DNA from: Polyangium sp. 15x6
GTDB lineage: Bacteria; Myxococcota_A; Polyangia; Polyangiales; Polyangiaceae
NCBI RefSeq assembly: GCF_029960785.1
Contig: NZ_JASBQE010000002.1
Location: 1-64,000 of the forward strand
Direction: 5' to 3'
DNA: 64,000 nt
Position numbers and translations under genes: made by a program. Every line of letters starts with the position of its first letter. The stretch's first letter is position 1. Shown piece after piece: positions 25,407 to 36,876 of the stretch. Under the pieces are notes generated by a model that searched no databases, was not told the origin of the DNA, and worked only from the letters and a program-made list of their open reading frames with translations.

Positions 25407-26615
25407 TCAAGGGGGGACGCAGCAAAACGTGGTGGCGTTCGAGGGCGTGAGCGCGCCCGTCGGCTGGCCACCACCCGCGACGGCACAGGCGCCGCCGGTG
25501 GGCGGCATGCTCGTGGCCATGCGACCGAAGAGCGAAGGGTTGCCCGCCACGTTGGCGCAATTCCCCGCGGTGAAGCTCGCGACCTGCGTGGTGCACGTGT
25601 TCACCAACTGTTCGCTGTAGAGCGTGATGGTCGCATCACACGAGGAGCCGCTCGGCGCGCCGCACGTGCACGGGCTGCACGCGCGCGAGTCCATCGCTTC
25701 CTTGAAGAAGAGGTGCTTCTCCGTGAACTCGCCAGCGGGGCACGTTTGGTCGCCGTCCCTGTAGACACACAGGCCCGGCAGGAAGGGCGGCTGCGTCTTC
25801 GGCTGGCACACCATGCCCATGCCGCACCCACCGCCAGGAGGCGCATCGCCGCAGGCCTTTCCGTGGATCGCCCACGCGATCGGCGTGAGCGCCGCCTCTC
25901 CGCCGCTCGGCGCGCAGCTCCCCCCCGTCACCGTGGGCTTCGCGCTCGTGATGGAGACGTTGCACGGGCCATTGTCGCAGGTTTGTCCTCCCAGATAACC
26001 CTCGGGCCCATGGCACGCGCCGGTCCAGCCAGCGGGGACCGTGAGCTTGCCCGTAGCCGTCGGCGTCGTGCCGCAAGGCTTGTTCTGGATGACGATTTCA
26101 TCCGGCAAATCACACGTCTGGCCCGTCGGCGCGCCGCACGTGCACGCGGAACAGGTGTGGCTCGGCGTGGTGAGCGTGTTCTCGCCCTCGTAAGGCGCGG
26201 CCGTGGGGAACGTGCTCGGGCACGCGGGCGTCTGCGCCGGCAACCCCTCGAAGAGCGCGGCGAAGCCGCTCCAGCCGAAGGGCACGGACGGGACACATAC
26301 GTGCCCCTGCGTGCACTCGTCGTCCGCGCAATCGACGAGCGAATCGCCATCGTCGTCCATGCCGTTGAGGCAATCCTCGGTGCCGGACGATCCTCCCTGC
26401 CCGCCTTGTGCTCCCCCGCCTCCCTGCCCGCCCATGCCGTCGCCGCCCGCGCCGCCTTGACCGCCCTGCCCGCCCGCGCCGCCGCTGCCCGAAGGCTCGG
26501 GCTCGTCGAACGTGTACGCCGGATAGAGGCACGCAGCCGGCATCGCGACGACGCCGAGCCCCGCGACGACGAGCCACGAGGCCATTCGCACGGACGAACG
26601 TGTTCGACGCGTCAT
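25407..26615 (-). CDS. Cys-rich lipoprotein, myxobacterial type
   Basis: 402 residues. It begins MTRRTRSSVRM with a hydrophobic signal ending in PAAC, then a Gly/Gln linker (GGQGGQGGAGG type), then DCLNGMDDDGDSLVDCADDE, the short Asp-rich calcium-loop motif typical of surface proteins of this group. About 20 further cysteines follow in pairs (CSACTCGAP occurs in two related versions, near residues 140 and 345), indicating an internally duplicated disulfide-bonded domain. Ligand and function unknown. The ATG overlaps the stop of the upstream TPR/PEGA gene (TGATG), so the two are translationally coupled and probably work in one envelope complex. Confidence 0.78.
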   Translation of the reverse strand: MTRRTRSSVRMASWLVVAGLGVVAMPAACLYPAYTFDEPEPSGSGGAGGQGGQGGAGGDGMGGQGGGGAQGGQGGSSGTEDCLNGMDDDGDSLVDCADDECTQGHVCVPSVPFGWSGFAALFEGLPAQTPACPSTFPTAAPYEGENTLTTPSHTCSACTCGAPTGQTCDLPDEIVIQNKPCGTTPTATGKLTVPAGWTGACHGPEGYLGGQTCDNGPCNVSITSAKPTVTGGSCAPSGGEAALTPIAWAIHGKACGDAPPGGGCGMGMVCQPKTQPPFLPGLCVYRDGDQTCPAGEFTEKHLFFKEAMDSRACSPCTCGAPSGSSCDATITLYSEQLVNTCTTQVASFTAGNCANVAGNPSLFGRMATSMPPTGGACAVAGGGQPTGALTPSNATTFCCVPP

Positions 26616-27667
26616 CAGAACCTCCCCACGAGGCTCACGCCACCGAGATTCGCGCCGGGCGCAGCGCCGATGAACCGCGCGCCACGCCGTGTCTCCGCCG
26701 AGGCGGACTGCGCCGGCGAGGAAGTCTTTTTCGAGCCGCTCGTCGCGAGCAGGATGACGCCCGTGATCAAGCTCGCGGCCCCGACGCCCACGGCCGCCTC
26801 GGCGATCCCCGTGAACAGCCGCCCTCGATCCGCGGTCTCTTTCGCCGACGGCGGGCACGACGTGTCGCCGCCGCAGAGCGCATCGAGGTCATCGATCGTC
26901 GATTGCCGCGGCCCGAAGAAGAGCGCGAGCCCGGCGCCGATCCCCGCGACCCCGATGCCCGTGAGCACGATCCCCGGGATGCTCGGCCCGCTCGACGGAG
27001 GCGGCGGCGGAGGCGGCGGAGGCGGCGGGGTGTCCTCGTCGTTCGGGCCGTCCGACTTCGCGGGCTCGTCCTTGACCACAACCTCCACGGTCTTCTTGTC
27101 GCGCTCGGGGACGTTGATCGAGTCCTTCCAGATCTCGCGGTTGCCGAGCTTCGCCACGATGTAGTGCGGGCCGGGATCGACGGGCATTTCCGTGCCGACC
27201 TGCGTCGCGCCGAGCTCGGTGCCGTCGAGCTCGATGACGGCCGCCTCCGCGCCCTTGCCGCGCGCGATCGTGAGCTTCGGCAAGCGCTCCTCGATGGCCG
27301 CGATCCTCGGCGTCGCCGCCACCGCGACGTCCGCGGCCTTCTTGTCGCCCGCGGCCGCGCTCGCCGCGAGCCTGTAGTTGCCGAGCGCCGAGAGCAGCTT
27401 GCCGAGCTTCTCCTCGCACTCGGCGATGTTGAAGGCGACCTGCGGGGTCATCTTCACGGCGGCGACGGCCTTGAACTTCACGAGCGCGCCGGCGCAGTTG
27501 TTCGCGGCGCTGAGCGCGAGGCCCTCACGGAAAAGAGCGCGCGCCTTGTCGAGCTCTTCCTTCGACTGCGCGGAGGCGTCACCCTGCGAGAAGAGCGCGA
27601 TCGCCGCGGCACCGACCATCACCGCCACGCGCGGCGCGCCACGCGCCCTTCGCTGAGACATGTTCAT
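26615..27667 (-). CDS. Periplasmic TPR/PEGA-type protein
   Basis: 350 residues with a signal peptide ending in DASAQ. A TPR-like unit follows (ARALFREGLALSAANNCAGA; VAFNIAECEEKLGKLLSALG), then a beta-rich PEGA-like stretch (VIELDGTELGATQVGTEMPV), a run of Pro, and two C-terminal hydrophobic segments (IPGIVLTGIGVAGIGAGLAL; AAVGVGAASLITGVILLATS). It ends in VSLVGRF. The order of parts matches the gene at 44671-45720, so they are paralogues. Its stop overlaps the start of the Cys-rich lipoprotein. Probably an envelope scaffold; no enzymatic motif. Confidence 0.78.
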   Translation of the reverse strand: MNMSQRRARGAPRVAVMVGAAAIALFSQGDASAQSKEELDKARALFREGLALSAANNCAGALVKFKAVAAVKMTPQVAFNIAECEEKLGKLLSALGNYRLAASAAAGDKKAADVAVAATPRIAAIEERLPKLTIARGKGAEAAVIELDGTELGATQVGTEMPVDPGPHYIVAKLGNREIWKDSINVPERDKKTVEVVVKDEPAKSDGPNDEDTPPPPPPPPPPPSSGPSIPGIVLTGIGVAGIGAGLALFFGPRQSTIDDLDALCGGDTSCPPSAKETADRGRLFTGIAEAAVGVGAASLITGVILLATSGSKKTSSPAQSASAETRRGARFIGAAPGANLGGVSLVGRF

Positions 27668-27744
27668 CGAGCCCTGCTCCCCGCGCCCGCGATCCCTCCG
27701 AGGCCGCGAGCCAAGCGATTCTACCCGACCTCCATGCGCGCTGG

Positions 27745-27773
27745 AACTCCCGCGCCGCGTTGGCGCGGGAGTT
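27745..27773. terminator. Hairpin, possible terminator of the Thr/Ala-rich lipoprotein gene
   Basis: A 12-bp perfect stem: AACTCCCGCGCC at 27745-27756 with GGCGCGGGAGTT at 27762-27773, loop GCGTT. It lies 18 bases beyond the stop of the lipoprotein gene on the minus strand. Only the plus strand has a short T-run, so efficiency for the minus gene is uncertain. Confidence 0.45.
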
Positions 27774-27790
27774 TCTTCGGGGCAACGTGA

Positions 27791-28522
27791 CTACTTCGCC
27801 TTGCCCAGATCGAGCTTGATGCGCGGCCGCCCCGTGGACGCCGTCGCCGTCGGGGTCGCGCTCGCCGTCGCCGTCGCCGTCGGGGTCGCGCTCGCCGTCG
27901 ACGTCGCCGTCGGGGTCGCGCTCGCCGTCGACGTCGCCGTGGCGGTGGCCGTGGCCGTCGAGGTCGCCGTCGGCGTCGTCTTCACGGTCGTCGTCGTGGG
28001 CGCCGTGAACTTCGGCCGCTCGCCGATCGGGATCCGGTCGTCGCCGAGGATGCACATCTTCGTCGTGTCGCTGGCCGTGAGCGTGTCGCAGAGCTTGTAG
28101 CCGTCGGGGCACTCGCCGGGGCCCTGGCACGTGGCCGAGCAGAAGCCCGGCTCGTTCGGCGCGTCGGCCTTCTTCAGGCAGAAGCCGTGATCACACTCCC
28201 CCGCGGTCGCACAGCTCGCGCCGACCTTCGCTCCGACCGACTTGCTGCACTCCAGCCCGGAGCCCGTGTCCTTCGCGCGACAAACGAGCCCGTCACCGCA
28301 GTCCTTGTCGTACGTGCAGCTCTTCGTGCAGATGCTCCCGGTGGCCGCGCACTGGAGCGACGCGCAGTCCGTGTCCTTCGTACAGGCCACGCCGAACGCC
28401 TTCTTCTCGGGTTCTTCCTGCTTCAAGAACCCGCAGCCAACTGCTCCGAGACCGAGGAGCAACGCGATCATCGCCCCACCTCGCAGCGCCCCACCCACCT
28501 TCGCCCCACGGGTTTTGCTCAT
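27791..28522 (-). CDS. Cys-rich lipoprotein with Thr/Ala/Pro repeat tail
   Basis: 243 residues. The signal peptide ends in LGAVGC. The next 130 residues carry about 16 cysteines in EB/Dickkopf-like spacing (ACTKDTDCASLQC; CTYDKDCGDGLVC; CATAGECDHGFC; CQGPGECPDGYKLC), so a disulfide-knotted extracellular domain. Then comes a tail of Thr/Ala/Ser/Pro made of 10-residue repeats, probably an extended and perhaps glycosylated spacer, ending in a basic stretch. Such proteins are common on myxobacterial surfaces; the ligand is unknown. It is divergent from glgP, sharing a 114-base upstream region. Confidence 0.78.
   Translation of the reverse strand: MSKTRGAKVGGALRGGAMIALLLGLGAVGCGFLKQEEPEKKAFGVACTKDTDCASLQCAATGSICTKSCTYDKDCGDGLVCRAKDTGSGLECSKSVGAKVGASCATAGECDHGFCLKKADAPNEPGFCSATCQGPGECPDGYKLCDTLTASDTTKMCILGDDRIPIGERPKFTAPTTTTVKTTPTATSTATATATATSTASATPTATSTASATPTATATASATPTATASTGRPRIKLDLGKAK
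27843..27965. repeat. 30-bp tandem repeat inside the lipoprotein gene
   Basis: Nearly identical 30-bp units start at 27843, 27873 and 27903, and a degenerate one at 27933. Because 30 is a multiple of three, copy number can change without breaking the frame; it encodes the Thr/Ala/Ser/Pro tail. Confidence 0.8.
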
Positions 28523-28636
28523 GGTTCCTCTCTCGCCGCGCGGGAGCGCGGGCCGTGGTCTCGTCTATCACAGCCCGGCCGCCAAGGGACAAGCTCCTGC
28601 GGCGCGCCTCGGGAGGTTCGCTATGATGCGTGCCCG

Positions 28637-31192
28637 ATGACCTCCTTCTTCCAGGGCCCCGCCGCGCCGCCCGACGGCGCCACTCCCCCCTCGACCCGAG
28701 ATCCCGCGGCCTCGCGCGTCCGCGTCGAGGACGACCGGACCGGCATGCACCCCGCCGCCCTCGGCCGCGCGTTCACCGATCACGTGCAGTTCTCGCGCGC
28801 CCGCGACTTCGAGACCGCGACGAGCTTCGACCGCTTCGTCGCGCTCTCGCTCGCCGTCCGCGACCGCCTCGTCGAGCGCTGGAGGCAGACGCAGCGCACC
28901 TACTACGAGAAGGACGTCAAGCGCGCCTACTACCTCTCCGCCGAGTTTCTCCTCGGCCGCGCGCTCCAATCGAACCTGCAGGCCCTCGGCGTCGAGGACA
29001 CCTACCGCGCGGTCCTTCGCGATCTCGGCGTCGACCTCGACGAGATGATGGAGCAGGAGCACGACGCGGGCCTCGGCAACGGCGGCCTCGGACGCCTCGC
29101 CGCGTGCATCCTCGAGTCGATGGCCACGCTGGAGCTACCCGGCCAGGGCTACGGCATCCGGTACGAGTTCGGCATCTTCGAGCAGGTGATCCGCGACGGC
29201 GCTCAGGTCGAGCGGGCCGACGAGTGGCTGAAATTCGGCAACCCCTGGGAAATCGAGCGGCCCGAGTACGCGGTCACCGTCGGCTTCGGCGGCCGCACCG
29301 AGATGGTGCAGGACGGCCGCGGCGGCTTCCGCGTCCTCTGGCACCCGGCCGATCACGTTCTCGGCGTCCCCTACGACACGCCCATCGCGGGCCACGGCTC
29401 GGGCACCGTGAACACGCTGCGCCTCTGGGCGGCCCGCGCCCACGAGGACTTCGACTTCGGCCTCTTCAACGAGGGCGACTACGTCAAGGCCGTCGAGCAG
29501 AAGAACGCCTCCGAGGTCATCTCCAAGGTCCTCTACCCGAACGACAACTTCGACAAAGGCAAGGAGCTCCGGCTCCGGCAGGAATACTTCTTCGTCGCCT
29601 GCTCGATCCACGACATCGTCTGGCGGTACACGAAGACCCACGACGACTTCTCGAAGTTCGGCGACAAGGTCGCGATCCAGCTCAACGACACGCACCCGGC
29701 GATCGCCATCGCCGAGCTCATGCGCGTGCTCGTCGACGAGCACGCCCTCACCTGGGACGAGGCCTGGACGCTGACGGTGCGGGCGTTCGGCTACACGAAC
29801 CACACGCTCCTGCCCGAGGCGCTCGAGCGCTGGCCCGTCGCGCTCTTCGAGCGCCTCTTGCCGCGGCACCTGGAGATCATCCAGGAGATCAACCGCCGCC
29901 TGCTCCGCGCCGTGACCGTCGCCTTCCCCTACGATCAAGGCCGCGCCCGGCGCATGAGCATCTTCGAGGAGGGGTCCGAGCGCATGGTCCGCATGGCGCA
30001 CCTCGCGGTCGTCGGCTCGCACTCGATCAACGGCGTGGCCAAGCTCCACAGCGAGCTCGTCCGCACCTCGCTCTTCCGCGACTTCCACGAGCTCTGGCCC
30101 GATCGCTTCAGCAACAAGACGAACGGCGTCACGCCGCGCCGCTGGCTCTTCGCCTGCAACCCCAGGCTCTCCCGGCTCGTCACCTCCCGCATCGGCCCGC
30201 GCTTCGTCACCGAGCTCGAGCGCCTCGCCGAGCTCGAACCGTGCGCCGACGATCCGTCGTTTTTGGCCGAGCTCCGGTCGATCAAGCGCGCGAACAAGGA
30301 GGCGCTCGCCCGCATCGTCAAGCGCGAGCTCGGCTTCGAGGTCGATGTCCGCGCGATCTTCGACGTCCAGATCAAGCGTCTGCACGAGTACAAGCGCCAG
30401 CTCTTGAACGCGCTCCACATCGTCACGCTCTACCTGCGCGCCAAGCGCGGCGAGCGCGTGCACCCGCGCCTCTTCATCTTCGGCGCCAAGGCCGCGCCCG
30501 GCTATCGGCAGGCCAAGCTCATCATCAAGCTCATCCACGCCATCGCCTCCGTCGTGAACGGCGACAGCCGCGTCCCCGAGCTCAAGGTCGCGTTCCTGCC
30601 GAACTACCGCGTCTCGCTCGCCGAGAAGATCATCCCGGCGGCCGACCTCTCCGAGCAGATCTCGACGGCCGGCATGGAAGCTTCGGGCACCGGCAACATG
30701 AAGCTCGCGATGAACGGCGCGCTCACGATCGGCACCTACGACGGCGCCAACATCGAGATCCGCGAAGCCGTCGGGGCCGAAAACTTCTTCCTCTTCGGCC
30801 TCACGGCCGAGGAGGTCGAGGCGCGCCTCGCGTCGGGCGTGCCCGGCCGGGCCGCGTATGAGGCCGACGCCGAGCTCCGCGAGGCGATCGACTTCATCCG
30901 CACCGGCTTCTTCTCGCCGGACGAGCCCGACGCCTTCCGCCCGCTCGTCGACGAGCTGCTCGGCCGCGACCGTTACCTCGTGATGAGCGATTTCCGCGCT
31001 TATGCCGACGCCCAGAAGGACGTCGAGCGGGCGTTCCTCGACGAGGAGGCCTGGTCGCGCAAAGCCGCTCTCAACATCGCGCGGGTCGGCGGGTTCTCGT
31101 CGGACCGCACGGTGCGCGAATACGCGAATGAAATCTGGGGGATCGAGCCTTGCACCATCCGGCTCGTCCCCGACGAGCCCGCCGCCGAGTAG
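28637..31192 (+). CDS. glgP: Glycogen/alpha-glucan phosphorylase
   Basis: 851 residues, the usual length. It releases glucose-1-phosphate from the non-reducing ends of glycogen in the cytoplasm, using pyridoxal phosphate. Seen: [20 protein letters not shown] and [21 protein letters not shown]-type N-terminal blocks, [50 protein letters not shown], and the PLP-lysine block [20 protein letters not shown] with the Lys at about residue 689. The ATG at 28637 lies a few bases after a possible -10 hexamer (TATGAT at 28622), so the mRNA may be nearly leaderless. No other glycogen gene is adjacent. Confidence 0.95.
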   Translation: [851 protein letters not shown]

Positions 31193-31267
31193 GGCTTCTC
31201 CGCCCGCTCCCCGCCCCGAGCGTAACGATTCCCCGCGCGCGACCACCGGCGCGCCGGGCCCTGGCTT

Positions 31268-31275
31268 GCTATTCT
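31268..31275 (+). promoter_or_regulatory. Possible extended -10 promoter element for clpS
   Basis: TGC-TATTCT lies about 20 bases before the clpS ATG, in a locally AT-richer stretch. A -35 box is not clear. A similar TGC-TATACG is seen upstream of serC (41874-41882). Confidence 0.3.
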
Positions 31276-31294
31276 GTTCGGCCCCCCGAGACGT

Positions 31295-31618
31295 ATGGCG
31301 AACGATCCGCGTGAACGAGAGGACCAGGAAGGCGATCTCGCGACCCAGAAGAAGCGCAAGGTCGAGAAGGTCCGCCGCTACAAGGTCGTCCTCCACAACG
31401 ACAACTACACGACGATGGAATTCGTCGTTCTCGTGCTCGTGAAGTTCTTTCACAAGACCGACACGGAAGCGACGCACATCATGCTCAGCGTGCACCACAA
31501 GGGCTCCGGCGTCGCGGGCGTCTACACCAAGGACGTCGCCGAGACGAAGGTCACCCAGGTGCAGAGCTTCGCGAGGCAACACGGCATGCCCCTCCGGCTT
31601 TCGGCCGAACCCGAGTAG
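31295..31618 (+). CDS. clpS: ATP-dependent Clp protease adaptor ClpS
   Basis: 107 residues. A charged flexible N-terminus is followed by the ClpS core: YKVVLHNDNYTTMEFVVLVL, with the His and Asn-Asp that bind N-degron residues, then KTDTEATHIMLSVHHKGSGV and ETKVTQVQSFARQHGMPL. It delivers proteins with destabilising N-terminal residues to ClpA. The stop is only 5 bases before the clpA ATG, so they form one operon, as is common. The N-degron pocket looks complete. Confidence 0.96.
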   Translation: MANDPREREDQEGDLATQKKRKVEKVRRYKVVLHNDNYTTMEFVVLVLVKFFHKTDTEATHIMLSVHHKGSGVAGVYTKDVAETKVTQVQSFARQHGMPLRLSAEPE

Positions 31619-31623
31619 GAACC

Positions 31624-33948
<2,325 letters not shown>

Positions 33949-33973
33949 CGCAACGCGCGCAGGCGAAGGAAGC

Positions 33974-34009
33974 GGGGGCTCTTCCCATCGGAGGAGCCCC
34001 CGTTTTTGT
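33974..34009 (+). terminator. Rho-independent terminator of clpSA
   Basis: Stem GGGGGCTC at 33974-33981 with GAGCCCCC at 33994-34001, then GTTTTTGTTT. It lies 25 bases after the clpA stop and just before the convergent apaG end. It is the clearest terminator in the window. Confidence 0.85.
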
Positions 34010-34010
34010 T

Positions 34011-34397
34011 TCAATTGAGCGAATACGGCATCGCGAGCGTGAACTGCGCGATCTCGGCGTCGAACGCCGGCCCGCCGCTCGCGGGGTACATCTGGTAGGT
34101 GCCGTGCATCGTGCCGCGCGGCGTCTCCAGCACGCAGCCGCTCGTGTACTCGAAGTGCTCTCCGGGCCGGAGGGTCGGCTGCTTGCCGACGACACCGGGG
34201 CCTCGCACCTCTTCGATCTTCCCGTTGCCGTCGGTGATGATCCAGTGCCGGGTGCGGAGCTGCGCCGGTTCGCTGCCCTCGTTCGAGATACGCACCGTGT
34301 AGGCGAACACGTAACGCCTCGCGCTCGGCATGGATTGCGACGGAACGTACTGGGTCGTGACGTTGACGCGGATTCCGTTCGTGATGGCGGTGGACAC
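34011..34397 (-). CDS. apaG: Co2+/Mg2+ efflux protein ApaG family
   Basis: 128 residues counted from a GTG at 34397, which has GGCAGGGG upstream and gives the usual ApaG length. Longer starts at 34481 and 34526 remain open but add a low-quality N-terminus. The fold is all-beta: NGIRVNVTTQYVPSQSMPSA, AYTVRISNEGSEPAQLRTRH, WIITDGNGKIEEVRGPGVVG, FEYTSGCVLETPRGTMHGTY. These are the classic ApaG/F-box-associated blocks, including GxGVVGxxP. The biochemical role of the family is unsettled (ion resistance phenotype, pyrophosphate binding). It converges with clpA and is divergent from the rhomboid gene. Confidence 0.9.
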   Translation of the reverse strand: MSTAITNGIRVNVTTQYVPSQSMPSARRYVFAYTVRISNEGSEPAQLRTRHWIITDGNGKIEEVRGPGVVGKQPTLRPGEHFEYTSGCVLETPRGTMHGTYQMYPASGGPAFDAEIAQFTLAMPYSLN

Positions 34398-34505
34398 GCC
34401 CCTGCCGTGCCACGCGCCCGAGCCGTCCACAAGGGGACTTTCGGAGGTGTCGGAAACCCGGGCCGTGTTGACAGCTCTCATGCTCGTTCGCACGTTCCCC
34501 GAACC

Positions 34506-35567
34506 GTGAACGACAACGACGACCATTCAGGCGAGACCGCCGTCCAGGCCCCGTCCCTCTCGTCCTTCGCCTCGCCTCCGGCGTTCGCGGGGGTCACGGG
34601 AGCCGCCTCCCCGCCCACGCCGGGTGGGCTCGTGCCGGTCGACCCCCTGCCGGGCCTCACGGCCATCGGCCCAGTAAACGAGCGTAAGGCGCGGGATTGG
34701 TCGCTCGTCCTGCAGTCGATGTCGGTCTGGCACATGATGCGCTGGACGTTCCGGGGCTGGGTCCTCGTCGTGCGGGACGAGGATTACGATCAGGCGTCGA
34801 GCTCGATCGATCGGTACGAAACAGAGAACCGGGACTGGCCGCCGCAGAAGGTCCGCGAGCGGCCGCGGCACGCGCCCTCGATCGTCGCGCCGCTCCTCTT
34901 CGCCGCGCTCGCCCTGTTTTTCCTGGTCACGGGGCCCGTCGCGCACAACTCGTTCTGGTTCCAGCGCGGCCGCGCCGAGAGCGACCTCGTCCTCGGCGCC
35001 GAGCCCTGGCGCGCGCTGACGGCGCTCACGCTGCACGCGGACTCGTCGCACGTGATCGGCAACGTCATCTCGGGCGCGATCTTCGCGTCGGCGGTGCAAC
35101 GCAGGCTCGGCCCGGGCGGCTCCGCGCTCGCGATCCTCACGGCGGGCACGCTCGGCAACGTCGCGAACGCGGTCGCGTACCACACGATGGGAAACGACGT
35201 GCATCGCTCGATCGGCGCGTCGACCGCGGTCTTCGGGGCGATCGGGATCCTCGCGGCCACGCAGCTCGCGCTCGATCGGGATCACGCGGTGGGGCGGAAG
35301 CGGACGATGCAGGAGATCGCGGCGCCGATCGTCGGCGGACTGGCGCTGCTCGGAGCGCTCGGCGCGAGCCCACAATCCGATCTCGGCGCGCATTTCTTCG
35401 GGTTCGTCGCGGGCGTCGTGGTGGGCCTCGGCGCGGCGCTCGTCCTGCGCAAGACGCGGCCTTCGCCGCGGCCGTGGCTCCAGGTGGGGCTGCTCGGAGC
35501 CACGAGCGCGCTCATCCTCGGCGCGTGGCGCCTGGCCTTGCCGTATCGGCTCGTCTGGCCGTTCTGA
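34506..35567 (+). CDS. Rhomboid-family intramembrane serine protease
   Basis: 353 residues, GTG start. A cytoplasmic N-terminal region of about 125 residues (Pro-rich, then WSLVLQSMSVWHMMRWTFRG) precedes the membrane domain. Rhomboid marks: a first helix then WRALTALTLHADSSHVIGNV (His and Asn of the second helix), SIGASTAVFGAIG with the nucleophile Ser239, and GAHFFGFVAGVVVG with catalytic His296. The enzyme cuts membrane helices of substrate proteins within the bilayer. The N-terminal part with VLVVRDEDYDQASSSIDRYE resembles a small ferredoxin-like domain seen in some bacterial rhomboids. It converges with the ATP-grasp-like gene, 6 bases apart. Confidence 0.88.
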   Translation: MNDNDDHSGETAVQAPSLSSFASPPAFAGVTGAASPPTPGGLVPVDPLPGLTAIGPVNERKARDWSLVLQSMSVWHMMRWTFRGWVLVVRDEDYDQASSSIDRYETENRDWPPQKVRERPRHAPSIVAPLLFAALALFFLVTGPVAHNSFWFQRGRAESDLVLGAEPWRALTALTLHADSSHVIGNVISGAIFASAVQRRLGPGGSALAILTAGTLGNVANAVAYHTMGNDVHRSIGASTAVFGAIGILAATQLALDRDHAVGRKRTMQEIAAPIVGGLALLGALGASPQSDLGAHFFGFVAGVVVGLGAALVLRKTRPSPRPWLQVGLLGATSALILGAWRLALPYRLVWPF

Positions 35568-35573
35568 TCCGGC

Positions 35574-36785
35574 TCAGTCGACGGGCCAGAGCCCGACCGT
35601 GCCGCCGGTCCAGGTGAGATCCTTGTTCTGATCGACGCCGAGCATCTTGCCGCGCGAGAGCCGCACGAGGTTCAGCACGAGCTCGGGCGCGGGCTCGTCG
35701 GGCGCGCGCAGGAACATCATCCGCACCTCGCCCTTCACGCCCGAGCCGTCCGGCATCGAGAGCGCGGGCTCGTAGGAGATCTTCTCCTGCAAGAGCCAGC
35801 CGTGCCGATCCGAATCGGGGATCGCCGCGATGTCTTCCTTCGTCGGATCTACATTCACGCCCGAGCCCGCGAACGAGAAGAGCGGTTTGAGCACATACCG
35901 CTCGAGATCGTTCGGGATCTCCTCGAGCTCCGAGAGGTAGCGGGCGCGCGGCACGGCGGGGTGATCGATGTACGGCAGCGTGTACTTCGACCACGTCCAG
36001 TACCAGTTCGGGTGCGAGCACCACGTGATGTCGAGGTCGTCGGTGTAGTGGAACGGGAGCTCGATCTTGCGCGCCTCGAGCTCGTCGAAGACCACGCGGT
36101 TGTAGATGCGGCGCACCTCGACGAGCTTGCCGTTCACCTTGCGCAAGAGCTTGCGCCCCTCGCGCACGAGCGTCGTCGGGCAGACGGCGTCGACGCCGAT
36201 GAGCTCCTTCGTCGCGAGGAAGTCCGGGTACGTCTTCTGGTTCGGCGGATCGATGTCGAGCAGCACGACGTTCGCCGGGTCCTCGCCTGCGAGCACGGCC
36301 TTGCGCAGGCGCGCGACGAACCCGTCGCGATCGAGGCCGCCGAAGAAGATCGACCATTTCCGATCGAGCCCCGGCATCGTGCGCATCATGTCGGCCATGA
36401 CCTCGCTCTGCAGCACCATGAGCCCGTAGAGCGACGGGAACGCTTGCAGCTCGACCACACGGCCCTCGAGCTCTCCGCTCGGCCCGCGCACGATCGCGAA
36501 GTCGACCTGCACGCAGTTCGGCAAGGCGTCCATCCCCGGCGCGTCGAGGCGCGCCGGGATCGCGCGCTTCATCGTCGCGATCACATTCGGCCGCGAGATC
36601 TGCTGCACGATCTCCCTCGCGGATTTCGCGAGGTAGCTCCGCAGCCCCTCCGGCAGGAAGAGCGGCGTCTCGGCCACGCGGAAGGGGATTTTCGAGCCCA
36701 CCCGGCGCTCGAGGCGCGCGAGGTAATCCGCGTAGGTGTCAGTTCCGAAGGCGGCGTTGTAGGCGCGGCGAAAGACGGGATCCAT
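35574..36785 (-). CDS. ATP-grasp-like protein, function unknown
   Basis: 403 residues, no signal or membrane helix. The segment LERYVLKPLFSFAGSGVNVD has the Lys and Gly-rich loop typical of ATP-grasp nucleotide binding, and VELQAFPSLYGLMVLQSEVM resembles an acidic substrate-binding strand. KYTLPYIDHPAVPRARYLSE and CSHPNWYWTWSKY are strongly conserved-looking. ATP-grasp enzymes join a carboxylate to an amine or thiol with ATP; the substrates here are unknown. The start at 36785 is the first Met after a non-coding-looking stretch, and it is divergent from a small lipoprotein gene 91 bases away. Confidence 0.7.
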   Translation of the reverse strand: MDPVFRRAYNAAFGTDTYADYLARLERRVGSKIPFRVAETPLFLPEGLRSYLAKSAREIVQQISRPNVIATMKRAIPARLDAPGMDALPNCVQVDFAIVRGPSGELEGRVVELQAFPSLYGLMVLQSEVMADMMRTMPGLDRKWSIFFGGLDRDGFVARLRKAVLAGEDPANVVLLDIDPPNQKTYPDFLATKELIGVDAVCPTTLVREGRKLLRKVNGKLVEVRRIYNRVVFDELEARKIELPFHYTDDLDITWCSHPNWYWTWSKYTLPYIDHPAVPRARYLSELEEIPNDLERYVLKPLFSFAGSGVNVDPTKEDIAAIPDSDRHGWLLQEKISYEPALSMPDGSGVKGEVRMMFLRAPDEPAPELVLNLVRLSRGKMLGVDQNKDLTWTGGTVGLWPVD

Positions 36786-36876
36786 GCGCTTTCCTTGGTA
36801 GCACGAGCGGGGTGCGTCGCGGCAGGGGACCGAAGGAGGATGGATCCGAGGGCCCTTCGGGTGGTAACGTCCCGTC

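Noticed and set aside
27843-27965. CRISPR or regulatory repeat
   Set aside because: In-frame 30-bp coding repeat of a lipoprotein tail.
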